Assembly (NCBI GenBank): GCA_009809945.1
Contig: WTPW01000017.1
Span: forward strand, 705,841-769,840
Length of the DNA stretch: 64,000 bases
Origin: Gigaspora margarita
Lineage: Eukaryota; Glomeromycota; Glomeromycetes; Diversisporales; Gigasporaceae
Reading direction: 5' to 3'
The notes below the pieces were generated by a model. It did not search any database, was not told the origin of the DNA, and saw only the letters and a list, made by a program, of their open reading frames with translations. The stretch's first letter is position 1. Every line of letters begins with the position of its first letter. Of the stretch, positions 12,836-23,664 are shown one piece after another. The position numbers were made by a program, and so were the translations under genes.

Positions 12836-12906
12836 TCGAATTATGTTAATGCCGTCCGTGTTTTTGATGCAAAAAACCCCGGCTGGTATCAACATAATTC
12901 TAGTCC
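12836..12906. repeat. Small hairpin repeat
   Basis: CGAATTATGTTAATGCC at the left pairs with GGTATCAACATAATTC at the right, with a C/G-rich middle around AAAAAACCCCGG. About 70 bp. Possibly a tiny MITE abutting the nested element at 12584. Confidence 0.5.
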
Positions 12907-13061
12907 ACACAAACCCTAAAATTTTACTGGAGGGTTTAAATATTTAGATAAGTTTACAATATTAATGCATAGATAAGTGCTACTAAAAGAAAACAGTATT
13001 TCTGATTTTGAATTTTCAAGGCTGAATTGATTTATTATAAGTTCAAAAGCCTGAACTCTAG

Positions 13062-13147
13062 TTTTCTTCAAATATAACCGAAAGGCTATCGTTTTGTTTA
13101 TTGTTTTTCTTCAAATATAACCGAAAGGCTATCGTTTTGTTTATTGT
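13062..13147. repeat. 43-bp tandem duplication
   Basis: Two perfect adjacent copies of a 43-bp unit that begins TTTTCTTCAAATATAACC and contains GAAAGGCTATCG. Identity is complete, so the duplication is recent relative to the surrounding decay. No coding frame is involved. Confidence 0.9.
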
Positions 13148-13444
13148 TTTTGTACATTTTTTTATAAGTTACATGCTATGCTTAATAGCCATGCGCAAAA
13201 TAGTTTGATTTACCAACATGGCTCAGTCATTCCAAAGTCTTAGAGGATTTGATCTTCGCTGTGTTTGACTTTCTCCAGGGGTTTTAGCTTTACCGGAGTT
13301 TCGCCATAGTTTCGACGTTTCGCCAGAGTTTCGACGTTTCGCCAGAGTTTCGACGTTTCGCAAGAGTTTCGCCAGTTTCGACTTTCGCCGGGTTTAGTTT
13401 CGACTTTCGCCATTTACCAAAAATAGTTTCGCCTAACAACAGTA

Positions 13445-14660
13445 GTCAGCATAAAGAGTCATAATGACTTAGATCTTAATACTGTAATTTTTCATAACTT
13501 TATTTCAATACTACATTAATATAGAATGTTACAAAATTTCGGTGGAAATATGAAAAGTTATGGAAATAGAAAAAGATACAATAATACAAAAGTTACAGTT
13601 TATGAAAATATAAAAGGCTATGACAATAAAGACGGTTATGTTAAATGGTATTTAATAAAATTTTATTTTCAAAACAATCATTTCTTTCAATTATTGCTCG
13701 ATTAAACTTTATTATTAACGTTGAAAAAACAGAATAGATTCGCTGTCTCTAATAAAATATCACGACATAGGCAGATATTACCGCATAAATCAGATGTTCT
13801 ACGAAGGCAGAAGTCAATGTTACGACACAGGCCAAATATTACAGCATATCAAATGATCAAATGTTGTGACACAAATCAAATGTTACGAGTCAAATATTAC
13901 GGCACATTGAGAAGGTGTAAACCGGTCGTGGTTGGGTCAAACTATACACCTAACTAAACAAACTAACTAAAATACTATCTACTAAGTGCTCAAGACTCTT
14001 AAACCTTGAACTGGCAGGCAGAAAGAGGCGTGGAAGATTTGGTCCGGGTCTCAAGGTTCGGAAAGTCTTGGTAGGGCGATATCAGCAATAATCTATTAGT
14101 CAATCCCAGCTGCGGCGTATGGGATATGAATATGAATATCGGCTTGCAATCGGCGGGTTGCTTTCACGGGGTTCACGTGATGATACGGTATCCGGGCTTT
14201 CTGGTTCCAATTATGGTGTCGATTTGGATATCGGTCCGATATCGGTGTCACGGGATCAGATTGTTCGATAAATGAGGCACACAAGTATTGTCGAATTGAC
14301 TAACAATGGATCAAGGTAACAATGAAAGGTTTTTCTATAAGGGTATCAAGGAAACTATTCTACGTTAACTCTTCTACTCGAATTTCGAAGGTTACTTCAC
14401 AACTAACAACAAGGTTTTTATAATAACAACAGGGATATCGGAAGCGTATTCGGGGCAATATGGACGAAACTTAGAAGATGAGTAATTAACTTATTGGGGT
14501 CGCTACTTCTACTAATATGATTTCGAAGTATTAAAACTCAACTGAGTTGTTAACTCGTAATGAGTTGTACTCTACTGAGTTGTCTTTATTTCAAGGCGAC
14601 AGGGACATCGCTTTTAACTTTTTACATTCATATTCTTTGATACAGGTTTGATGGCGAAAC
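13445..14660. other. Repeat-derived stretch without a supported gene
   Basis: 13720-13900 carries loosely repeated motifs (CAAATATTACG, CAGATGTT, ACGACACAGG), so the 78-codon ORF across it is probably incidental. 13980-14300 is richer in GC with GATATCGG-type motifs. No domain is recognisable in any frame. Confidence 0.45.
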
Positions 14661-14676
14661 TAATAGTAGAACTAAC

Positions 14677-14815
14677 CGATCTGACATATCGTACCGATCT
14701 GCCATATCGGACCGATCTGCCATATCAGACCGATCTGTCATATCAGACCGATCTGTCAGATATGAACGATCTGACATATCGTACCGATCTGTCATATCGG
14801 ACCGATCTGACCGAT
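14677..14815 (+). repeat. 18-bp minisatellite (CCGATCTGNCATATCGGA)
   Basis: About eight head-to-tail units of 18 bp with a consensus like CCGATCTGACATATCGGA, differing at one to three positions each. Because 18 is a multiple of three, the plus strand reads through as repeated T-D-L-x-Y-R/Q sixmers in an 84-codon ORF (14648-14902). The ORF lacks any domain and is better explained as a consequence of the repeat. Confidence 0.88.
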
Positions 14816-14819
14816 ACAG

Positions 14820-15329
14820 GTACGAACAAAGCCTATTTAGAGAACAATAATATATGTACGACTAATACTACTACTAAACAAGATATATATATATATGTAT
14901 AACAATAAAAATAAAAAAAATAATAAGAAATAATAATAATAAAAAGAAAACTCCTAAGGCGGGAGCCCTTCACAACATGCCAAATTTTACGGCAATATAA
15001 AATGTTATAACCCACGTCATATGTTACCAGTGTTCGAAATTCAATGATCTCAATGTTCTCTGAGAACATTAATCAAATTTTAAGAACATAATTTATTAAA
15101 GCATGTTTTCTAATTGAGAACATTTATAAAATTTTTTTGATCAAAGCAAATTAAATTTTTCTATATTGAGAAAAGTAAAAATTTTTGAGAATATCAAAGG
15201 TTTGAAAAATGTTCCTGTGAGAACATAAAAATCAAAATTGAATTTCGCACACTGTATGTTACGGTATGTCACCAAAAAATTTACGAAAAACGGAAAAATC
15301 TAGAGATCAATCATTTAAATCTTTAGTGA
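14820..15329. other. AT-rich stretch without a gene
   Basis: Contains microsatellite-like AATAATAAG and TATATATA runs and several GTTACGG/TGTTAC motifs similar to those near 13800. A loosely repeated GAGAACAT motif with its complement lies at 15050-15230. No coding signal. Confidence 0.45.
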
Positions 15330-16102
15330 AGTGTAATGAGGTGAGCGATCAACCAAAACTATGCGCAGTATCATATAAAAATTAATTATTGAAGTTTTTT
15401 TTTTTTTTTTAAATTATTTTTTATTTTGTGAAGTTTTTTTTATTATCATTTTTGCATTTTTTTTTAAATAATAAAAGATAAAAATTTGTTTGTTTTGTTA
15501 TACAATAAGTTTGTTTTTTTTTTTTTTTGAATTTATTGATGAGGAGAGTGATCAGAATAGTATCGGGATTATTTATCACTATATATATATATATATATGT
15601 ATTTTAATAGTAAAGATTACTTGGATGTTTTTGGATGTCCAGAGCGAATCGGTTTACTTTTTTCAATTATTTTAGCATAAATCTATTCATAAACACGTTT
15701 ATAACAATGTTACGTTAAAAATTTTTTAACATTAATATTTAGATTTCAAGTTGACTCTTTACAAAAATTCTGGTCCATATTGTGAACTATTCAAAAAAAA
15801 GAGATGTTTTCGTTGCAAATAAAAAATTTAATAAAGAATTTAAAATTTTAATGTAACTTTGTTATAAACGTATTTAAGAATAGATTTATACTAAAATAAT
15901 TGAAAAAAGTAAAGCGATTCGCTCTAAACATCTAAAAATACTCAAGCCATTCTTTACTATTAAAAAATATATATATAAAGTTTTAAATAATCCCGATCAC
16001 TATTCTAATCACTATTCTGATCATTAAATTTAAAAAATCTTAGATATTAATTTTTATATGATACTGCAATTTACATAGTTGACCGCTTACCCCAATGTCA
16101 CA
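15330..16102. mobile_element. Foldback element with long inverted arms
   Basis: Left arm from about 15340 (GTGAGCGATCAAC) to 15712 is complementary, with gaps, to the right arm from about 15850 to 16091 (GTTGACCGCTTAC). Shared blocks include CAGTATCATATAAAAATTAA at the outer part and, further in, CAATTATTTTAG, ATAAATCTATTC and ATAACAATGTTAC. The centre is about 130 bp of unpaired AT-rich DNA. No ORF; the ORF at 15490-15675 lies in the arm and is incidental. Target duplication not resolved. Confidence 0.75.
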
Positions 16103-17796
16103 TGTTACATTAGTTATAACTTTTTGACATATCATCACATTTTTTAATTTACACCCAATTGACGGTACGGCATTAGCATAAGTCTGATCTATAAGTACCA
16201 GTTGATGAATTATCTCTACATAGAAAGATTAAATTTCCTGCACAGTATGTACGCAAATATTGGGGTGCAAACAACTAAGTAATCAAAACTAAATTGATCG
16301 GTTTATTATTATCAAATTTAATGTTTTAAAACAATATTAATTATATAAAAAAGCGCAATTTTCAAAGAATATTGTACTTACTTTTTATTTTTTTCGGTCG
16401 AAAACGTCGTGTTAAATTATTTCAAAGTAACTATGTTTGACTTTTTGCAAAGTTCTGAATTTGCATGCTTAAGATAAATTTTTTTATTCTAAATAAAAAA
16501 ATCTAGAATTCTAAGACGTTCTACAAGACGAATGCCCAAGGCTTGCATAGTTAATATAATCTTGAATCATATCTTTATCCTTGGACATCTTATAAAAACT
16601 TGTAAAAACATCAAGAAATTCCACATCTTTATAATACGTTGAACCATTTAGAATGGATGAATGGACTATTTAATATTAGTATGATAGTGCAATAATTATC
16701 TCGTCGAAAATAGATAGTTTGTGTAACATAAAAATCTGCGATATATCAAATTCCAGAATTCTATAGTTAGCTAACATAGGTTTAATTGCTTAGCCCAATA
16801 CACATGTTAACGCTAATAAGATGCATGCATGATGTACAAATAAAGAAAAAATGACTTTGCTGAGTAGAATGGATTTCTTTTTGAGATTCTGAGGGAACTG
16901 TGGCTAAACACAATCTAATGCACACATTCATTCCATTGAAAAGTTCTACGTACTACATTCTATTTCTCCAACATTCATTTAACCGATTTTAACATTCCTA
17001 CCAGGGGCATTTTATACCTCACACAGTACGGATAGGGCTTGATTCAAATGAAGCAAATAAGCCGGCCGAGAACTAGTTCTTTCGATACTAATCAAATCGG
17101 GACTATCATTTGCTAAAAAGGGAATAGTGCGGAACTGTCAATCGAATCGCATAAAGGTTTTCCCGAAGTACGACAATGAAATTAAATACAGTATATGCAA
17201 AGATAATTATAATAAACAATAACAATACATTATAAAGTGACGATTAAGAAAAACTACATTAATATTGAAAATAAGAAAAACGATAATAAAAAAAAAATTT
17301 AAAAATATGTAAATATCACGGCGAAGAAAGGTTACAAAGGAAACAACATCGATTAAAAGATTGCATCGAGAAATTTAGTAAGCTTTTCAAATGTTTTGCG
17401 AGATAAAAATGAAACTTCTTGCAACTCTGGTTATTTTTAAAAATTTACTGAATAAAACGATCTGACAAATAAGAATTTCAATCAAAGGGTACTTTTAAAT
17501 TATTTTTATTTGATTTGACTATAATTTCAATAATTAAATTTTTAATTTGAGTTGACTATAATTTCAATAATTAAATTTTTATTTGATTTAACAATATTTT
17601 CAATAATTAAATTTTAAGTTAATTTTAAATCCACTTATTAAAAGGAATTTATATTTTCTATCCAACCGAATCTATTTTGATTGGGAATCTATAAAAAATT
17701 CTATTTAAACATGCAATATAAATAACTAAATTACACTTTAATTACAAAAAAAAAAAAAGAATAAAACTCGTCATGTAATAAAGTTTTAAATATTGT
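16103..17796. other. Intergenic region downstream of the first SLR gene
   Basis: No supported gene. At about 17505-17620 there are three imperfect tandem units containing TTTCAATAATTAAATTTT. The rest is AT-rich and unassigned. Confidence 0.5.
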
Positions 17797-18432
17797 CTAT
17801 TGAAGATCTTTGTTTAATTCTATTTCTGCAGACTTTCGATAATAAATAAATGATTTATATTCATCTTTTTCAACTCCCATCCCATTAAGATAACAATATC
17901 CAACCATGTATGTCCCACCGGTGTATCCCATCTCTGCAGATTTATGATAATAAATGAATGCTTTGTGTTCATCCCTTTCAACTCCAATTCCATAACGATA
18001 ACAATGTCCAACATTATAAGTTCCCCTATCATCTCCCATCTCTGCAGATTTTTGATAACATATGAATGCTTTATATTCATTTTTTTCAACCCATTTACCA
18101 TAATAAAAACAACTTGCAAGAATAATTTGAACCGTAGGATTAATTTTATCATTTAAACAAAATTTAACAATATTATCTGGATTTTGTTTCTTATTTAATA
18201 GAAATTGTTCTATCGTATAAAGTATTGAACGGGAATATTTGCCTTTCAATTTTTCCTCGTTATATAATTTACACATTTCTTTAACAACTTCATTAAGAAA
18301 ATCTTGTGAAAAGTCTTGAAGTTTGTTATCTTCTAAATATAATTGGGTAATATCGTTAGCCATTTGAGTAAAATCGGTTGATCCATTAATTTTTTCGGAT
18401 GGGTTTATAAGAAAATTATTATAAATTGACAT
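17797..18432 (-). CDS. SEL1-like repeat (SLR) protein, 211 aa
   Basis: SEL1 repeats are alpha-helical solenoid units related to TPRs that usually serve as protein-interaction scaffolds. Residues 1-96 are a helical N-terminal region (LYLEDNKLQDFS, KEMCKLYNEEKLKGKYS, LNKKQNP); the same region is known to me from Glomeromycotina proteins where it links a kinase domain to SLRs (family knowledge, not seen here). Three 36-residue repeats follow: 97-132 (degenerate, YGKWVEKNEYKAFICYQKSAE), 133-168 and 169-204 (GVEKDEYKSFIYYRKSAE). The start at MSIYNN is supported because the paralogue at 26882-27625 has the same DKMSIY context and an in-frame stop lies eight codons upstream. No signal peptide or membrane helix. 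No intron is needed. It differs from the paralogue by lacking one repeat. Function beyond scaffolding is unknown. Confidence 0.88.
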   Translation of the reverse strand: MSIYNNFLINPSEKINGSTDFTQMANDITQLYLEDNKLQDFSQDFLNEVVKEMCKLYNEEKLKGKYSRSILYTIEQFLLNKKQNPDNIVKFCLNDKINPTVQIILASCFYYGKWVEKNEYKAFICYQKSAEMGDDRGTYNVGHCYRYGIGVERDEHKAFIYYHKSAEMGYTGGTYMVGYCYLNGMGVEKDEYKSFIYYRKSAEIELNKDLQ

Positions 18433-18525
18433 TTTGTCGCGGGAAAAATTGTTTACATGCTAGGAATCAATCAAATTTATTAAATTTTTGAAGTTATGTA
18501 TTACGTTGCACAGCATTCATTTTAT
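18433..18525 (-). promoter_or_regulatory. Conserved 5' flank of SLR gene 1
   Basis: The roughly 90 bp upstream of the start share blocks with the same position of the second SLR gene (27626-27715), notably ATTTTGTCGC immediately before the ATG and GTATGTATTACGTTGCACA further upstream (plus-strand reading). This marks the extent of the duplication and may include shared 5' UTR or promoter. No TATA box can be assigned with confidence. Confidence 0.45.
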
Positions 18526-19923
18526 AATTTACTCATTATTATTTATTATTACTGTATTGGAGCAATATATACATGCATACTTATTTTTAACAAAAGTAAT
18601 ACAAAGCCCAAACGGGAAAATACCACCGTAAAATTCTAGAAATAACGCCCAGGGTGTAATTTCCTAAAATTAAGCTTAATTGGGCAATTATTCATAATAA
18701 CGCCTCTGATGATTTACGGTAACCTAAAAAGGAAATGATTATAACTTGGGGGACCAATATGTTTTTCGATTTCCTTATTAAAGCCACCGTTGCATACGAT
18801 CAATCAAATCGACAATTTATTTGTTTACACGAATCAGCCCGAGGAGGCAAAAAAGGTAAAAAAAAAAAAAATGCATAAGATACGAAAAATGAAAGTTTAA
18901 TCCTAACTTGGTATATTTTTGAAAAAGTGTCGGAGGTCGATTTTACGTATAGAGATCTTCTAACCTTACCTCTCAACTGACCTTATCCATTAACAATAAT
19001 AATTTTTTTAATAAATTTTGTGACGTACCCGCCCCCTAAATGGGCAAACCACCCATTGAGAGAGGTTTTTTAGTTTTGAGCAAACCGTGATTAAAGTTTG
19101 TGCTACTGAAATATTAGTTCCAGATATTTATTATAACCTTTTTGTACGACCAATATCACACACATGGATTCAATTCGTCAAGTTAAATTGACAATCTTCT
19201 GATTTGTTGTTATTCTATTTTTAGAATAGTATATATATCGAAAATCGAAAATTCGATTAATTAGTCTATTTGACAACTAATCAATTGAAGATATAACACT
19301 CTAAAATACTTGGTGATTAAAAAAATTTCAATAGATTGGTTTTCAACAAACGATTAATCGATTTTAATAATAAGGTTCAAAAAAAATCTAAAAATTCAAA
19401 ATTTTGTTAAGCTAATGTATAATAAAAATTGTATTACATATAAATAAGAATCAATACTTTAACCTGAATTAAAAATTTTAAATGGATAGAAAATGCCAAA
19501 CGGTGGGTTTCCTACCATTCCCCAAATGAGAAAATTTTAGCCCTATGAAGTTAAGGTGTGATATAATTGGTGTGAAATTTAAGAACGGAGATATTGTTTT
19601 GGCTATTTTTTGTGCAACACGCCTAAATGTCGCTAACGTTGTAAGTCACATGATTTTAGTCGGCTAACGGTTTAATAAAATTTTGATATAATAGTACGTG
19701 TAGCTAATTAATTTCAAATTTTTGTTAAATGCAAAGAGGAACCTAAAATGTATTTGTGCGTATACTGCAGTACTAACGTCGAAAGGTTTTTTTAATGGAA
19801 TAATGATGCGTAATATGAGAATGCACAAGATATTTTAGGTTCTAAATTCGATATATATAAGGCCACGCAAAGTTGGTTTTTCGTTTGCATTACATGGAAT
19901 CTGAAAACTTGGTTCGGTCGGTC

Positions 19924-19958
<35 letters not shown>

Positions 19959-20135
19959 CCTGTAAAAATTTGCCTAATTATTTTTCGGCCGATCCGGTTA
20001 AGTTATAGATTTCGGGAATAATAAGATTCAGTAACAGATATATCAGATACGTAATTTAATAATATCAGGTGACTAATATATATTACAATAAGATTAAATA
20101 ACGACATGCATACTTGTCGCACTTGTAAGTCGTAA
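18526..20135. other. Intergenic region with small hairpin and poly-T
   Basis: No gene. About 18630-18722 resembles a small MITE: ACCGTAAA near the left, TTTACGGT at the right and AATAACGCC in both halves. A T run of about 33 bases lies at about 19928-19959. The rest is AT-rich with no supported feature. Confidence 0.45.
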
Positions 20136-20139
20136 ATTT

Positions 20140-20925
20140 CAATTCCTATTCATTGGAACGATCCAAACGAAGCCTTTAATTATTTTTCGACGAAAATTCG
20201 TTTTTAAAAAAATTGTGTAAACCATTTTCACTCAAACGAAGCCTTTATTCACTTCTAATTATTTTTCGACGAAAATTCGTTTTTAAAAAATTGTGTAAAA
20301 TTTCAATTCCTATTCTGTGGCAAGATCCATTTTCGTTCAAACGAAAGTTTTTATTCATTTCTATTTATTTTTCGACGAAAATTCGTTTATAAAAAATCGT
20401 GTAATTTTTTAATTCCTATTCTTTGGCAAGATCCATTTTCATTCAAACGAAACCAGCCTTTATTCATTTCTAATTATTTTACGACGAAGATTCGTTTTTA
20501 AAAAATTGGGTAAAATTTCAATTCCTATTCTTTGGCAAGGTCCACTTTTATTCAAACGAAACATTTATTCATTCCTAATTATTTTTCGACGAAAATTCGT
20601 TTTTACAAAATTGTGTAAATTTTCAATTCCTATTCTTTGGCAAGATCCATTTTCATTCAAACGAAACCTTTATTCATTTCTAATTATTTTTCGACGAAAA
20701 TTCGTTTATAAAACATTGTGTAAAATTTCAATTCCTATTCTTTGGCAAGATCCATTTTCGTTCAAACGAAGACTTTTATTCATTTCTAATTATTTTTCAT
20801 TCCTTGTCGAAGACGAAAAATTCGTTTTTAAAAAATTAAATTAAATTTCGATTCCTATTCATTGACAAGGTTCAAACGAAATTATTTATTTATTTCTAAT
20901 TATTTTTCGAAGACGAAAAATATAT
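20140..20925. repeat. Satellite-like tandem array, about 105-bp unit
   Basis: Seven to eight units, each with the landmarks AATTCCTATTCTTTGGCAAG, ATTCAAACGAAAC, TTCTAATTATTTTTCGACG and AAAATTCGTTTTTAAAAAAT. The landmark GGCAAG recurs at 20319, 20425, 20534, 20639 and 20744, so spacing settles to exactly 105 bp (35 codons) in the later units. That keeps a 112-codon plus-strand frame open (20506-20844) with repeated IPILWQDPFSFKR and FLIIFRRKFV blocks. Earlier units have irregular length and stops. No known domain matches; a satellite is the safer reading. Confidence 0.88.
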
Positions 20926-21485
20926 AAATTAATATAAACATATAAAATTTTTTACTTTGATTTCGTTTGTCATAATTCTTCATGCATTCTCGACAAATAT
21001 TAATAATATCTTGGTCGCTTGGAATCCTAACCCGAGATTCATTTTTTAAACCAGTCGACAAATTTAATAGCGGCATCTATTCGAGTAATATATTTGTTAT
21101 AAACGTCTAATTTATATTCGATTCCTTTTTTACATTTCTTGTTTAAGGTTTATTGGTTTTTTCCATAATTTTTCGTACAAACTAAGCACATCAAACATTT
21201 TGGACAAGCATTCGAACGAAAATTTAAAATCGTTGACATTATTGTTATGACAATCGCAAAATTATCATTATGATACAAAAATAGCTTTGTTATTTTATTA
21301 TACGGATTATGCTGAATCAATAACTTAACCATTCGGCAAATTTTTACAGGTGTCCCAGGAATTATGAAAATAGCTGTAATTAATAAAGGAAAGTTTTATT
21401 CATAACACCATGTTATATAACACCTATATTAAAACACTTTCTAAAATTCTCGTTTATCTCAAAATTTTACTAGGGTAACCCCTGT
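20926..21485. other. AT-rich stretch without a gene
   Basis: A 60-codon minus-strand ORF (21150-21332) contains two CX2C-like pairs (CPKCLMCLVC) but no recognisable domain, and it is too short to call a gene. Nothing else can be supported. Confidence 0.4.
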
Positions 21486-21519
21486 TGTGTTACTAACAAA
21501 AAATGCACCTCTCGCAATT

Positions 21520-21585
21520 TTACTATTAACTCTAACTCTAATCCTAATTCTAACCCCAATCTTATTCCTAACCCTAACCGAATAT
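21520..21585 (+). repeat. Degenerate interstitial telomere-like repeat
   Basis: A run of imperfect CTAACC units (AACTCTAACTCTAATCC, AACCCCAATC, CCTAACCCTAACC) resembles the C-strand of TTAGGG telomeric DNA. It is short, degenerate and internal, so it does not mark a chromosome end. The leucine-rich ORF across it (21487-21705) is a by-product. Confidence 0.6.
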
Positions 21586-21769
21586 AATATTTCATTAATA
21601 AATTATGTTCATCTAAGGTTATGCAAGGTTAATTTCAAAAAATTGGGCCGTCAGTCCTATCGGGCAATTAAGGAAATTAAGTCTCCATCGGGTGACACCA
21701 AATGAGAATATCGGAAAAAAATAAATGAAAAAATCAATAATTGGCATTATCCGTCATCTTACTATGATC

Positions 21770-21908
21770 AGATTGCCAAATAACTTTGGTTATTTGACAG
21801 CGTTCGCGTGATTTCTGCCAAATAACCAAGTGATTTGGGTGAAGACTGCCAAATAACCAAGTGATTTGGGTGAAGACTGCCAAATAACCAAGTTATTTGG
21901 CAATCTGG
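21770..21908. repeat. Inverted repeat with internal 31-bp tandem units
   Basis: GATTGCCAAATAACTTTGG at the left pairs with AAGTTATTTGGCAATC at the right. Between them, a 31-bp unit starting TGCCAAATAACCAAGTG occurs at 21816 and 21847 with a partial third copy at 21878. A related TGCCAAGCACAAATAAC block follows at about 21940. Probably a small foldback repeat whose interior expanded in tandem. Confidence 0.7.
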
Positions 21909-21975
21909 TCGTCGTAAGCTGCCGGATAACACCGTTATTGAATGCCAAGCACAAATAACTTGTTTATCTGGCAAT

Positions 21976-22035
21976 AAAATTTAATGTTCCATTTCTGGGC
22001 CCCTTCAGGGCCCAGAAGCTGTCACATTAAATTTT
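21976..22035. repeat. 60-bp hairpin with GC-rich core
   Basis: AAAATTTAATGT at the left and ACATTAAATTTT at the right flank a perfect inner hairpin TTCTGGGCCC / GGGCCCAGAA with a 5-base loop. The CCC/GGG core is unusual in this AT-rich DNA. It may be a minimal MITE. A rho-independent terminator is not expected, since this is not bacterial DNA. Confidence 0.7.
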
Positions 22036-22395
22036 ACAACCATATAATGAAGTTATTTTACAAATAACTCCCGTTATTGAATGGCAAGCATCCAATAACT
22101 ATATAAAATTGGAATCTAAAAAAAAAAAAAAAAAATCAACTTTGTGTAGCCTAAAATATTGTATAAGAGACTGACAATGCTGATAGTAGGTTAATTAACA
22201 AATTATCTAAATTAATAAAGACATGTTTTATCTATGTCGTAAAGACATATGGTTTGAACTTTTAAGATAAGTTTAATTAATTTTTTAACTTTCACTTCGA
22301 TTCATTAAATTTTTATCTTTTAAAATTCACGATTTGATTGGATGAACAACATGTGACATATTTTCCATATTTGGAACGGTCCTGCTGTAGATATA

Positions 22396-22647
22396 TGGGG
22401 GGGAAGTCAATAGAAAAGGGACAAATTTTTTCTAAGTAAAAGTTTTCTCAACTTTGAGCTTAAATATTTTGTCAACTATCATATTAAATCTAATAAATTT
22501 TTTTTTATTTTAATTCTAGATAATTCTAAGATTAAAATAAAAAAATTTTTATCAAAATTGGTTAAGTAGCTGTCAAGATATTTTAATTTAAAAATTAAAA
22601 AACTTTTACTAAAAATGATTTGTCCCTTTTCTATTGACGTCCCCCCA
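22396..22647. mobile_element. MITE, TGGGGGG ends, TA duplication
   Basis: The left end TGGGGGGGAAGTCAATAGAA and right end TTCTATTGACGTCCCCCCA are inverted repeats continuing through AAGGGACAAAT / ATTTGTCCC, flanked by TA (22394-22395, 22648-22649). About 252 bp. A decayed partial relative is visible at about 9945-10016. The 79-codon minus-strand ORF (22479-22718) crosses the element end and is not a gene. Confidence 0.8.
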
Positions 22648-22649
22648 TA

Positions 22650-23260
22650 TAGTCTGTCAATAGCCGATATTAACCGAACCGAGCTTAACCGACCGGTTAA
22701 AATTATTACCGGTGCCAATTGCCTATTATAAAATATATCGACAATCTTTTATAATTCTGGTCAAATTTGCAGATCATTTCGCCAGATCTAGAACAAATCA
22801 ATTTTAAATCTGGTCAAGTGATCCGCAATTTGATCAGGCGATACTATTTTTTGGAGGTACGTCGATCATCAGGTAGTCATGGGTTCATCACGTAATCTAA
22901 TTAATATACAATTGTCACTATTTAGATTTTGCTTAAACAATTGAATTAAATAATTGATCGACTATAACCGGTTATTCAGTCATGGCTATCCGATAATAAG
23001 GCCGTTCGAAGTTAATTTTGCGGTTAACATCACTTTCAAGTACTCTCGGAAAAGGGGAGGAGGCGGCAAATAAAACGAACATATAAAATGAACAAACAAT
23101 TTTTAAAGTAGTAAATCTATTATAACGAATTGACTTTAATTTAAAATTTAGCCTAGGATTCTAGTGGAGTTGTTAATTAAGTCAGATAAATTTGTTTCAG
23201 TAGTTAACATTACATTACTCTTACGAAAGGGAGGAGCAAAATATAAATAAATAAATAAAT
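22650..23260. other. Stretch without a gene
   Basis: Contains palindromic TTGATCAGGCG and CCGGTTA motifs (22660-22990), such as AACCGACCGGTTAAAATTATTACCGG, here only noted in short form as ACCGGTTAAAATTA. No coding region. Confidence 0.4.
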
Positions 23261-23261
23261 A

Positions 23262-23478
23262 ATTCCCCAAGTTCATATTGGCTGAATGCAAATTTTGTCT
23301 CTCATTTAATGAAATAAATCAATGTTTGGGGTTTACTAATTCCCCAAGTTCCTATTGACCGAATGCCAAATTTTGTCTTTCATTGAATGAAAAAATCACT
23401 ATTTGGGGTTTACTAATTCCTCCCAAGTTCCTATTGGCTGAATGCAAAATCTCTCATTTAATGAAATAAATCACAAAT
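23262..23478 (+). repeat. 77-bp tandem repeat, three units
   Basis: Units begin ATTCCCCAAGTTC at 23262, 23339 and 23416 (the last as ATTCCTCCCAAGTTC), with shared internal motifs GGCTGAATGCAAA and TTTAATGAAATAAATCA. The period is 77 bp and the third unit is shortened. No reading frame spans it. Confidence 0.85.
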
Positions 23479-23664
23479 TGGAAGGCTTAAAAATTAGTAA
23501 TTGTTATTTCAGTAAAAGTTACATGTTTATTTAAATATTTCTTCTTACTCATTAATAATAGTTCACAATCGAATAAAAAACACTTTGGAAGCTCTTTTTC
23601 AACAGTTTTTCTTGAATTATTTATCGCAAACTGAAATAAACATATATGAAAGGGCAGCCAAGTA

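Larger units (their letters stand above)
12159..13442. mobile_element. TIR element with GGCGAAAC repeat arms and TA duplication
   Basis: Left end GTGTTGTTAGGCGA, right end TCGCCTAACAACAG, with TA at 12157-12158 and 13443-13444; 1284 bp. Both arms are built of short GGCGAAACT / AGTTTCGCC units (12170-12300 and 13290-13430), including three tandem GTTTCGACGTTTCGCC units on the right. It contains another MITE (12584-12827) and a 43-bp tandem duplication. No transposase ORF. Decayed relatives are visible near 26480-26650 and perhaps 28670-28790. Confidence 0.75.

Noticed and set aside
13721..13957. 78-codon plus-strand ORF as a gene
   Set aside because: It lies in loosely repeated CAAATATTACG-type sequence, has no domain and no upstream gene structure.
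14677..14815. CRISPR-like array
   Set aside because: There are no spacers: 18-bp units are contiguous, and the genome is eukaryotic.
18630..18722. Firm MITE call
   Set aside because: ACCGTAAA/TTTACGGT and AATAACGCC pairing is suggestive but too imperfect, and no target duplication is clear.
21520..21585. True telomere
   Set aside because: Short, degenerate, internal, and similar CTCTAACCCTAAC pieces occur inside MITEs such as 30815-31131.
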